NCBI RefSeq assembly: GCF_014207355.1
Contig: NZ_JACHEF010000015.1
Coordinates: forward strand, 1-34,521
Direction of reading: 5' to 3'
Source of the DNA: Mesorhizobium sangaii
GTDB taxonomy: Bacteria > Pseudomonadota > Alphaproteobacteria > Rhizobiales > Rhizobiaceae
Length of the DNA stretch: 34,521 bases
Within the stretch, counting starts at the first letter, position 1. Each line of letters opens with the position of its first letter. The translations under genes were made by a program, and so were the position numbers. Positions 16,605 to 23,486 of the stretch are shown here, piece after piece. The notes under the pieces are model-generated. The model was not told the DNA's origin. It was given only the letters and a program-made list of their open reading frames with translations, and made no database searches.

Positions 16605-17619
16605 TTGGCTTGATCATTGGGATGAGCGGCGGGCGCGACGCGGTGAGGAAGGGAAGAAACCAACGGATTTCGCCCTTGACGCGGAACGCGCCTTTCCAGG
16701 TGCGAATAAGATAACAAGTATCGAGGAATTCTGTGCCCTTGCGGACCAAGCCGCGGCTGATCCAGCCTTTTTCGATGACCCGAATGTAAGTGATCTGGGG
16801 TTTGAAAGGCTAGATGGGTGGCTCAAATTTCCATCGGACATTTCTACTGATATCGAACAGAACAATGTCGTCTCGGCGAAAATCACAGAAAGCGGGTCGT
16901 TCGATCAGGCGATGGTGATTTTTCACCATTGGAATGCAAGCTCCCGGAATCGTCAGATTGCCAACTTTTTCTCTCAGCGTGGCATCACGGTTGTCGAGAT
17001 TGCTATGCCTTATCACTTCGAGCGCAGCCGTCCCGGCTCCGTGCACGCCGACTATATGCTAAGCCCTAATCTCGGTCGAACGATCCAATCTGTAAGGCAG
17101 GCAGTGTTGGATGGGCGAAAACTCATACGTTGGTTGAAGATCGAAGGCTATCGAGAGATTTCGGTTCTCGGTATGAGCTTAGGCTCCTGGGTTGCGGGGG
17201 TGCTCGCGGCGCACGACTCGGCTGTGTCAAAAGCCTCGTTGTTTCTGACGGCGGGGAGTCTAGCGGATATGGTTTGGACGGGTCGCGCGACACGATTGAT
17301 ACGTGCTAGCCTCGAGCCTGAGATTGAGCTGACCGATCTCAGAAGGGCCTGGGGTCCACTTAACTTGGAGAATTACGCACATAGTTTGGCACGGCCTGAT
17401 CTAGATCTTCACCTTGTGTTGGCTAAGAGAGACAAAGTGGTGTTGCCAGAGCTATCGGAGAGGTTCATGCAGAGGCTAAAGGACGCCGGAGCTAGGCCAA
17501 ATATTTTGGAATTAAACTGTGGTCATTATTCGCTCGCCATGCCGCCATACATTTTGTTGGCCGGTTTGAGCTTGAGGCGGTTTCTGTCGTGTGGTGACAA
17601 GTCGGCCCGGCGATCATGA
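16594..17619 (+). CDS. rcgR: RcgR-like alpha/beta hydrolase, putative lactone hydrolase
   Basis: 341 residues from the ATG overlapping the rcgA stop by 11 bases. This is an alpha/beta hydrolase: the nucleophile elbow GMSLGSW has Ser195, and likely partners are Asp280 (AKRDKVV) and His311 (NCGHYSL). The probable oxyanion region is HHWNASS (111-117). The N-terminus WLDHWDERRARRG is distinctive and fits what I recall of the RcgR family, annotated as putative quorum lactone hydrolase. If correct it would degrade an acyl-homoserine lactone or related signal near the conjugation genes. Substrate and activity are untested inference. Confidence 0.65.
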   Translation: MYHSWLDHWDERRARRGEEGKKPTDFALDAERAFPGANKITSIEEFCALADQAAADPAFFDDPNVSDLGFERLDGWLKFPSDISTDIEQNNVVSAKITESGSFDQAMVIFHHWNASSRNRQIANFFSQRGITVVEIAMPYHFERSRPGSVHADYMLSPNLGRTIQSVRQAVLDGRKLIRWLKIEGYREISVLGMSLGSWVAGVLAAHDSAVSKASLFLTAGSLADMVWTGRATRLIRASLEPEIELTDLRRAWGPLNLENYAHSLARPDLDLHLVLAKRDKVVLPELSERFMQRLKDAGARPNILELNCGHYSLAMPPYILLAGLSLRRFLSCGDKSARRS

Positions 17620-17695
17620 GTTTGCGCCGGTCAGTTCACCAGCAAAGTTCTCTGTGGGCGCGCCTGCGCCTCCGGCTGCATCGATAACAGGTAAA

Positions 17696-18232
17696 TCAGG
17701 TTGGCGGGACCTTATCCCGAAATAGGAACGTCGCCGGATCCAGTTTCAACGCCTTGGCGATTGCGGCAATCGTGTCCACGCTGATGTTCCCGCTCGCGCG
17801 CTCCAGTTTCATGAATGTGGCCTCCGCCACGCCGATGAGCTCAGCCATCTCATAGCGGAGCATATTGCGTCGTTGCCGCTCCATGTCGATGATGTGTGCA
17901 AGGCGCCTGCGGATCGCAGTTTCGTCCAGCTGATGCGCCCTTTCGGGGAGTTTTTTCTTCCCGCCGGAGAGCAGTTCTGCGACAGCCACATGAAGCCCGT
18001 TTGCCATGATCTGCAGCGTCGTCAATGTGACATTATTTTTCTGACGCACAGTCTGAATGTAGGTTCGATAGGCCAGTTTTTCGCCCTCGGCGGTCCGAAA
18101 CAGCTCGGCCATGTGCATATGGGATAGGCCACGTTTGGCTCTCTCCCGTTCAAGCGTCAGAGCGATGTTGGCGCGTAACGGGTTGTTGACCGCGCCTGCG
18201 TCGTCTCGTTTCATAAATCGGTGTAGTCGCAC
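17696..18232 (-). CDS. Two-domain XRE-family transcriptional regulator
   Basis: 178 residues from GTG 18232, with AAGGCAGG just upstream; ATG 18214 is an alternative but lacks a ribosome site. The C-terminal part (about 108-172) is a classical HTH_3 domain: YEMAELIGVAEATFMKLERA followed by NISVDTIAAIAKALKLDP. The N-terminal part (about 20-85) is a second, more divergent HTH-like unit (HMHMAELFRTAE, VTLTTLQIMANGL). It is divergent from the trbM-like gene, with an operator-like site between them, so autoregulation is likely. It is the only DNA-binding regulator close to the virB genes, resembling the XRE repressors of rhizobial conjugation loci. Confidence 0.8.
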   Translation of the reverse strand: MRLHRFMKRDDAGAVNNPLRANIALTLERERAKRGLSHMHMAELFRTAEGEKLAYRTYIQTVRQKNNVTLTTLQIMANGLHVAVAELLSGGKKKLPERAHQLDETAIRRRLAHIIDMERQRRNMLRYEMAELIGVAEATFMKLERASGNISVDTIAAIAKALKLDPATFLFRDKVPPT

Positions 18233-18273
18233 AAACCTGCCTTTTTATCTGTCCTTTTTCTCGCGGATCATCC

Positions 18274-18288
18274 ATAGTAAACTATCAA
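18274..18288 (+). promoter_or_regulatory. Operator-like ATAGTAAACTATCAA element
   Basis: ATAGT-AA-ACTAT at 18274-18285 is a perfect short palindrome, and the segment TAGTAAACTATCAA matches the virB element TAGTAAAGTGTCAA at 12 of 14 positions. It sits between the divergent XRE regulator and trbM-like gene, 22 bases before the latter's start. Binding and autoregulation by the XRE protein are inferred. Confidence 0.5.
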
Positions 18289-18310
18289 AATCCGCAGCGA
18301 GGAAAAGGCT

Positions 18311-18910
18311 ATGACCATGCTCAAATTCCTTTTGATGGGTGCCGTCGCCCTCGCGGGCACCGCGGCTCTTCCATCCCAATCAAGAGCGTCGGAATGGGGA
18401 TGTCAGGTCCTCCTGTGTCTGTCCGGCGACTGGCAGGGTACCCCCTCGTGCCACCCGCCAATCTCCAAGTTGATTGCGGCGATGGAATCCCCGGGTTTCA
18501 ACTGGCCGACCTGTCCGCAAGCCAACTCCAGCGCCGCGAAAGTTGAGAAGTATGAGGATTGTCCGTCCGGCTGGCAAGCAGTCGGCGCCAACTCCGACCG
18601 GCCCGGAATGGGGCAAGAACGGAACATCTGCCGCATCGACTCCGACAGGCTCACGCTGCCTGTCACTTTCATGAATAATCCCCTCGGCCGGAATCATGAC
18701 AACGGATCTCGACAGGCCCAAATCGAGATCGACGGAAAGTTTGTGACGGCAAAAATCCAAATCACGGGCAACGATAGAGGGCATTCTCTTGGTAACGGTT
18801 CCACATACTACACCATCTCTCGGCCGAAGCGAGAAAAGCCCTGGTTCATCGAGTATGACGACGCGAACGGCATACGCCAGAAAAGCTGGTTTAATCTCAA
18901 CATGCCATAA
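18311..18910 (+). CDS. trbM: TrbM/KikA-like exported conjugal transfer protein
   Basis: 199 residues; AGGAAAAGG precedes the ATG. A signal peptide (1-26, cleavage near SRA) is followed by the TrbM-type start of the mature protein, EWGCQVLLCLSGDWQG and SCHPPISKLI, and further cysteines (WPTCPQ, EDCPSGW, NICRID). TrbM-family proteins are periplasmic, Cys-rich accessories of conjugation systems whose exact role is not settled. The C-terminal part after about residue 125 is not obviously conserved. Proximity to the XRE regulator and its operator suggests co-regulation with virB. Confidence 0.75.
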   Translation: MTMLKFLLMGAVALAGTAALPSQSRASEWGCQVLLCLSGDWQGTPSCHPPISKLIAAMESPGFNWPTCPQANSSAAKVEKYEDCPSGWQAVGANSDRPGMGQERNICRIDSDRLTLPVTFMNNPLGRNHDNGSRQAQIEIDGKFVTAKIQITGNDRGHSLGNGSTYYTISRPKREKPWFIEYDDANGIRQKSWFNLNMP

Positions 18911-18966
18911 GTCAGGTGATCACGCAGAACGAGTCACTTTGAGGGTCACAATTTAGGGGGTTTGTA

Positions 18967-19425
18967 GTGTTCAAGGCGCTTCTCCTGGCCACTGTGATTT
19001 TGAACACAGGCGCAGTGTTGACGGCTGCTGGTCAGAGCGACAGGCCGCGATCAAGCGTGGACAATCCTATGTGGCCGGCTTCACTCAAATGGGACTGCAA
19101 GACCGCCGCCAAAATCGTGTGTGAGCGTAATGGCAGTTGCTCGGTGGCTGAGGACCACACTGGATTTGTGCTGAACTACGGCAGCAACGAAGCTGAGTTC
19201 CCGGCCAGCAATGTCAGGATCAAACGCCACTATCAACAGACCGTTCAGGCAAGCCCTTTGCAGCAGGAAGTTAAAGTCGAACTGGCCGACAATCGCGTTC
19301 TTTGGCTGACCGCCGTGGATGCCAGCCGCACTTATTCGGAAGCGTGGGTCGGCGCACTGAGCGAGTTGAAGGGTGGCGCGGTACTGATGGAATCCGAGGG
19401 AGTCTACTGCATGCCGCACAAATGA
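18967..19425 (+). CDS. Exported hypothetical protein with four cysteines
   Basis: 152 residues, GTG start with GGGGG seven bases upstream. A signal peptide covers about residues 1-21 (cleavage near AAG). The mature domain has Cys at WDCKTAAKIVCERNGSC and near the C-terminus (VYCMPHK), consistent with disulfides. The remainder is rich in beta-strand-forming sequence (VKVELADNRVLWLTAV). No family was recognised. It follows the trbM-like gene by 56 bases on the same strand and is probably co-expressed with it. Confidence 0.72.
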   Translation: MFKALLLATVILNTGAVLTAAGQSDRPRSSVDNPMWPASLKWDCKTAAKIVCERNGSCSVAEDHTGFVLNYGSNEAEFPASNVRIKRHYQQTVQASPLQQEVKVELADNRVLWLTAVDASRTYSEAWVGALSELKGGAVLMESEGVYCMPHK

Positions 19426-19574
19426 GTGCGCCGAAAGGGGAGGCGAGCGAAGGCCGATATGGTCTGACTTGGGACGCCGGCGATTCAGAACAGTTCAGAG
19501 TCTCCCGTCCATTTTTATCAGATGACGAGGTGGTCGCAAGTAGAATCTATCTGTCGAACCGAGACGTCGAGTAA
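19422..19574 (+). CDS. Small hypothetical ORF coupled to the preceding gene
   Basis: 50 codons whose ATG overlaps the previous stop (ATGA), the usual coupling style in this window. The peptide is polar, has no signal or membrane segment and ends SRIYLSNRDVE. No family was recognised. It may be a genuine small gene or the stump of one truncated at its 3' end, since a gene-free stretch follows. Confidence 0.3.
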   Translation: MSAPKGEASEGRYGLTWDAGDSEQFRVSRPFLSDDEVVASRIYLSNRDVE

Positions 19575-20159
19575 GCGTGTTGAAACACTGACCGTTTGAC
19601 TTCCGATTATCGTCGATAAGACCGCAACAAGAGCCATCCATACTTTGAACTATTAAGAAATATCAATCTTTACTGATGAAAGTCGCATAACGCATATTAT
19701 GGAACTTAGCGGCAGTTCCAAATCTGTTGCAGTTTGGCGTCTGTCTGATCGACACATCATGGGCGCCGATCTGATCTTGGTCATTTCTTGGCATGCCAAA
19801 AAGCTCCCTCTGGCCTTGACGGCCACCTCTCAGGCCTTTGCCTTGCGTTTCGCAGCAGATTTCTTGGCTGGAGTAGGCTTCCTGCCCAAGCCTAGCGACT
19901 TTGCCAAAGCCGATCGGGTCACGGCACTGCCCCTCTTTCCATCCGCCGGCGGTCTCCAACATTGCGAGGTGGCCGGTATGACAGGCGCGATTGCGAGCCG
20001 AACGCCCATCTGGCTGTCATGGTTGACCGCCAAACTGGGTTACAGGTCAACTCCGGGAAATCAATCCGGAAGCTCTCGTCCACCCCACCGTCGATGCTCG
20101 CTTTGAGTTCCCCGAAGGTCCGCAGTGCGCCGGGTTAGGCGCCTACCGTCCTGAGGCTT
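19575..20159. other. Gene-poor junction between T4SS locus and ICE remnant
   Basis: No convincing gene. The first 120 bases are AT-rich. A plus-strand open frame at 19699-20106 and minus-strand frames here have no recognisable domain; one minus-strand frame ends in a Lys/Ala-rich tail (19830-20033). This is a plausible recombination scar where the relaxase fragment was joined to the conjugation locus. Confidence 0.5.
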
Positions 20160-20516
20160 TGCGCTCCCCCCGATCGAGAAAGGCCTTGCCGCCCACGCGG
20201 TCTTTCTCGGCACCGTAGAGCTCGCCAGGCTCGCCTTCCCGGGTGACGCCGTCGCGCTGGATGTAGCTCAGATGTGCCCGCGCACCGTCCCAACCCTTGC
20301 CGGCCAGCCTGACGACCCGTGCTTTGACGACGACCCTGCGGTGGCGGAAGGCAGCATACCTGTCGCGTGATTTGAGCAGGGCGGCAGCCGCCCCGCCGCG
20401 CCCTGCCCGGCTTCCGGTGAAGCGGCCGCCGCGCGCTGGCCGGCGTAGCGTTTGCCTGCCTTCGAGCCGCGCGACCCGATCTTGCCGAGCTTCGGCCTGA
20501 ATTCATCGTCCTTCAT
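20160..20516 (-). pseudogene. rlxS: rlxS-type ICE relaxase, N-terminal fragment with frameshift
   Basis: The ATG at 20516 begins MKDDEFRPKLGKIGSRGSK, the N-terminus typical of RlxS/TraI relaxases of ICEMlSym-type elements. After about 28 codons the match moves to another frame (GGRFTGSRAGRG, then SRDRYAAFRHRRVVVKARVV, HLSYIQRDGVTREGEPGELY and GGKAFLDRGER), showing a single-base indel near 20440. Homology stops at about 20160. The DNA-cleaving HUH-type centre and the C-terminal domain, several hundred residues, are absent. It cannot provide relaxase function. Gene order with traF and rdfS upstream supports the identification. Confidence 0.8.
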
Positions 20517-20720
20517 ACCAGCCTCCGGATAGTTACAAGCAAAGGCAGAGGCTTACGCATCCAACCCTCCTGGCGCTGGGGTCGGCCTCTTGGAAAAACG
20601 ATGTGCAGACAAAGACTTGCCCGCCTCGTGGAGGCGGTGCCTTAATCTTGCCTTACGCGCCCTCCCTCCCCGGGCACCCCCCCCGCCCGCCCCTCCAGGA
20701 CGCCCCCCCGCCAGCCGCCG
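20517..20720. other. C-rich intergenic region upstream of rlxS fragment
   Basis: Non-coding stretch between the transglycosylase and relaxase remnants, with long C runs near 20679-20709. In related ICEs the origin of transfer lies close to the relaxase gene, so this is one possible oriT position. No nic site or inverted repeat convincing enough to call was seen. Confidence 0.3.
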
Positions 20721-21398
20721 CTAGCGATCCGGCGTCTTTGGCCGCGCGCCATCCTTCCCGAGCGGCACGAAAAGATCGCCGTTCTTTTCGCCGGCACTAG
20801 CGCCATCACCATGGAAGAACCAGCGAGCGTCCGGAGGGAGCGTTTTGCCTTTTGGGTGCCTCGGGCTCGCCTTCGAATTCGTTCATGTCGGCTGCGGAAA
20901 TCCCCGTCGCCTTGAGCTGTTTGAGGTAGGCAGTCGTCTCCTTTGGCAGTGGCGCTTCAAATGGCCTTCGTAGCGCTTCGGGCCGGCGTTATAGGCGGCA
21001 AACAGGCCTGGGAATCCGAAGCGGTCATACATGGCGCGCAGATAGGCGGTTCCGGCCAGAATGTTGGCGTGCGGATCGTGCGGATTCGGCCCCAGACCGT
21101 ATTCGATGCGCATGTCCTCATAGGTGCCGGGCATTACCTGCATGAGGCCCATCGCGCCGGCGCGTGAGGTGATGGGCCGGCCGTCGAGCATGGTCTTGCC
21201 GCTGCTTTCGGCGTTCATGACGGCGTGAATCCAGGGTTGGGGAAAGCGGAAGCGTGTGCTTGCTTCCGCTACGAAGCCCTGCCATGGTTGAAGCTGCGGA
21301 CCAGGGGAGATGACGACCGGCTCAGCGCCGGTCGAGGCGGAACAGGCGCATGGCGCAATGGCGACCATGCCCAGCATCAGGAGGGTCACTCGGTCCAT
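20721..21398 (-). pseudogene. ICE-type lytic transglycosylase, C-terminus frameshifted
   Basis: The intact-frame part (start ATG 21398, stop 20883) has a lipoprotein-like signal (PCACSAS) and an SLT domain with catalytic Glu in VMNAESSGK, MGLMQVMPGTYEDM and LFAAYNAGPKRYEGHLK. After GHLK the expected sequence continues in another frame (APLPKETTAYLKQLKATGIS, then MNEFEGEPEAP), and after a second shift ends ARWFFHGDG to LFVPLGKDG at 20721. Restoring one base at about 20955 and removing one near 20850 rebuilds a gene of about 225 codons. The catalytic domain is complete, so a shortened 171-residue protein could still be active. The start overlaps the traF end by 13 bases. Confidence 0.75.
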
Positions 21399-21934
21399 AG
21401 CGGCACGAGCCTCCCGATGACGTTTTGAGTGGGAATGGGCCCGAAATACCGGCTGTCGAAGGAGCGATTTCTGTCGCTGCCGAGCAGGAAAATCTCGTCA
21501 CGGCCAAGCTTTCGGCACGCGTTCCACCATGGCATCGGACGGCCTTGGCCGTCGGTTGCGAGCCTGCGCGCGACGATCTCGCCGCCGATGATGATGGCTT
21601 CATTGAAGGCGCAGACGTGTTCGCCGGGCAGCGCGGCAAGCCGCTTCACCAGCGGAATATTGGGGGGCAGATAGCCGCGTTTTTCAGCGAGACTGGCGAT
21701 GGCTTCAGGCGCACTGATGAGCACCAGATCGCCACGCGCGGATGGTCCAGCCGCAATGCGATAAAGGCCGACGGGCGCGCTGGCCGAGGCGTTCCAGACC
21801 AGCCAGGGCGTTGGTCTGACGAAGGCCGCGAAGCCGATCAGGCTGAGGCCAATCGTGGCGACGGCGATCGTTTTGTGTGCCCGAAGGCGCCGCAAACGGC
21901 TGCCGAGCAGACGGATGGAAGGGCGCCGGCTCAT
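21386..21934 (-). CDS. traF: TraF, S26-family conjugative signal peptidase
   Basis: 182 residues. An N-terminal basic segment and membrane helix (about 22-40) are followed by the S26 catalytic Ser in ASAPVGLY (Ser52), the Lys in PLVKRLAALPGE (Lys97), and FLLGSDRNRSFDSRYFG, the conserved C-terminal box. TraF processes or cyclises the conjugative pilin in trb-type systems. Its ATG overlaps the rdfS stop (ATGA). In ICEMlSym-type elements the order rdfS-traF-(transglycosylase)-rlxS is the same. All catalytic residues are present, though its pilin substrate (TrbC) is not in this window. Confidence 0.9.
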   Translation of the reverse strand: MSRRPSIRLLGSRLRRLRAHKTIAVATIGLSLIGFAAFVRPTPWLVWNASASAPVGLYRIAAGPSARGDLVLISAPEAIASLAEKRGYLPPNIPLVKRLAALPGEHVCAFNEAIIIGGEIVARRLATDGQGRPMPWWNACRKLGRDEIFLLGSDRNRSFDSRYFGPIPTQNVIGRLVPLWTE

Positions 21935-22200
21935 GAGCGGCCTCCATCATCGTGAGGATTGGAACCGCCCTCGACATCTTCGGAAGTGGCGTCCCGCGGG
22001 TGTCCCTTCGACCACTCGTCGAGCTCGTCGATGTGATAGCGGACATAGCGGCCATGCTTGCGGAATTGCGGGCCGTTGCCTTTGAGCCGCATCTTTTCCA
22101 GCGTGCGCTGGGACAGGCCGATATAAAAGGCAGCTTGGGCTGTGTTTAGAAACGGGCTGCCCTTCTTGGCGCGGGCCGCGGGGTCGTTTTCGTCGTCCAT
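21931..22200 (-). CDS. rdfS: RdfS-like excisionase (AlpA-type recombination directionality factor)
   Basis: 89 residues. A winged-helix AlpA/excisionase-type domain lies at about 17-65: FLNTAQAAFYIGLSQRTLEK, then RKHGRYVRYHIDELDEW. The tail is acidic. In ICEMlSym of Mesorhizobium the RdfS protein directs excision by the IntS integrase and is encoded just upstream of traF and rlxS, as here. The frame is intact. No integrase gene or attachment site is visible, so it could act only on an element elsewhere. Confidence 0.82.
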   Translation of the reverse strand: MDDENDPAARAKKGSPFLNTAQAAFYIGLSQRTLEKMRLKGNGPQFRKHGRYVRYHIDELDEWSKGHPRDATSEDVEGGSNPHDDGGRS

Positions 22201-22379
22201 GATGATCCTCGTTTCGCTGTCGGAAGGCGAAGGCGAGGATGGGCGAGCGAGGTGTCGTCTCGGGGACGGGCGAAGAGTCGGGTGAGAGTTTTCGCCGCCC
22301 CTTCGGGCGGACCAGCTTCGCAGGAGAAACCTGGAAAGAGCCCCGCGCCGGGTACGGCGCGAGGCCCGAGGTTGTCGGT

Positions 22380-22701
22380 TCAGTCGACTGCGTTCCAGAT
22401 GATGGCGTAGGTGTCATCATCGTCCTGGCCGGCGGCGCGGCCGAGATTGGCGTAGAGCTTGCGCGGTCCGAACTCGGGGCTGGATCGACAGGCTCACATA
22501 ATCCTTGCCGGAAGCCTCGCCGATGCGGATCCAGCCGGCACCCACTTCGACCCCTTGCGTCAGCACCCGGAAGTCTGGATGGGTGTCGGAGCTCTTTGCC
22601 CGATTGGGCACGATGTCGATGTCGGCGCGGACGCTGAGCGTCTTGAGCTGGCCCTTGTAGCCGCCGTTATCCTGCTTGTTGACGTAACCGATCGCGGTCA
22701 T
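22380..22701 (-). pseudogene. DUF736 family gene with a one-base frameshift
   Basis: The first 75 residues follow the DUF736 pattern: MTAIGYVNKQDNGGYKGQLK, LSVRADIDIVPN, VGAGWIRIGEASGKDYVSLS. The frame then diverges after SIQ. Removing one C from the CCCC run at about 22469 restores PEFGPRKLYANLGRA and a stop at 22380, giving 106 residues, the usual length. DUF736 proteins are small conserved proteins of rhizobial mobile elements with no proven function. The uncorrected frame would yield a 94-residue protein with an Arg-rich tail. Confidence 0.82.
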
Positions 22702-22902
22702 TTGGAAGTCTCCTTTTTGCTGTCGCCGGGGACCATTCCCCTGCGATGGCGGACCGTGATGGGCGCGTCCGGCCCGCCTGAACGCGACCGGGCCGCAGCG
22801 GCAGCGAAGGACCCGAGCGGGCAGCTTTTTTGAAGCGAAGCGGCGCGAGGAAGCCGCCGCAGGCGGCGGGGAAAAAAGCTGGCGGCGAGGGTTTCGGGCG
22901 GG

Positions 22903-23194
22903 CTAGATCTGCCCATAGGTCAACAAGCCAGCCGCAGGGAAATGGTCCTTGAAGAGAGCAAAAGAGAAGGCCGCGCGATCGGACGAGCACGACAAGCAGG
23001 CGGCAATGCAGACGCCGGTGTCCGCCCACGCTCCGAGGCCTGCCCAAGTGGCAGCTATGCCCATGCGCATGGCGCCTCAGCAAGATGCCAGCGTGCTGCA
23101 GGGCTGCCGAATGGCGTCGAATTGGCGTCGGGATTCCTCGCGCAGTACGCGTTCGAAGACGGTCAATTGTGCAGTCGTCGCCGCCCGGAAAGGC
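22903..23194 (-). pseudogene. Remnant of an unknown ICE gene with internal stop
   Basis: One minus-strand frame reads TTAQLTVFERVLREESRRQF and DAIRQPCSTLASC, then a TGA, then continues AMRMGIAATWAGLGAWADTG and FALFKDHFPAAGLLTYGQI to a stop at 22903. The protein-like composition on both sides of the stop suggests a gene of about 90 residues broken by a nonsense mutation. No family recognised. It is oriented like DUF736 and rdfS, and its upstream end abuts the repeat bordering the autotransporter cassette. Confidence 0.4.
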
Positions 23195-23201
23195 CCCAAG
23201 C

Positions 23202-23228
23202 GGCCACTGATCGGCGGCGCGGAACCGC
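23202..23228 (+). repeat. Left imperfect direct repeat bordering the autotransporter cassette
   Basis: 27 bases matching 27211-27240 except one substitution and three single-base gaps (core CACTGATCGGCGG). The right copy encodes the ParB C-terminal motif GGFRTADQW on the minus strand; this copy encodes the similar GGFRAADQW out of any complete gene. Together they enclose the NifA site, promoter, autotransporter gene and hairpin. Confidence 0.55.
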
Positions 23229-23248
23229 CTTGAAGCGCGGATGATGCC

Positions 23249-23264
23249 TGTCCGAAACCTGACA
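23249..23264 (+). promoter_or_regulatory. NifA-type upstream activator sequence (TGT-N10-ACA)
   Basis: TGTCCGAAACCTGACA matches the NifA binding consensus TGT-N10-ACA exactly; the flanks extend the dyad to CTGTC/GACAG. It is centred about 110 bases upstream of the -24 element at 23364, a normal distance for a NifA activator site, and about 230 bases before the autotransporter start. Confidence 0.75.
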
Positions 23265-23363
23265 GCGGCAGAAAACATGTCGGGTTCGGTGCAATCGGCC
23301 ATCCCTGGTCACTGTGGAGGTTTTTCGAGGCGTAACCATGCGCTTACTGCCCGCTGAGCGCGC

Positions 23364-23379
23364 TGGCACGGTCTTTGCT
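23364..23379 (+). promoter_or_regulatory. Sigma-54 (-24/-12) promoter of the autotransporter gene
   Basis: TGGCACGGTCTTTGCT is a full match to the RpoN consensus TGGCACG-N4-TTGCW, with the GG (23365-23366) and GC (23377-23378) exactly 10 bases apart. It lies about 108 bases before the ATG at 23487, giving a leader of about 97 bases. No competing sigma-54 promoter of this quality was noticed in the window. Confidence 0.85.
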
Positions 23380-23486
23380 AATTGAGATGCGGCAACACTG
23401 ATTGAAGGCTGACTGCACGCACACGCGCGAACGTCGAAGGTGGAGAAGGAGAATTCGACTTGAAGATGCGTAAGAGGACTTCTTAA

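Noticed and set aside
19699..20106. 135-codon plus-strand open frame in the gene-poor junction
   Set aside because: No convincing ribosome site, no domain, and overlapping frames on the other strand of similar quality; left as unassigned.
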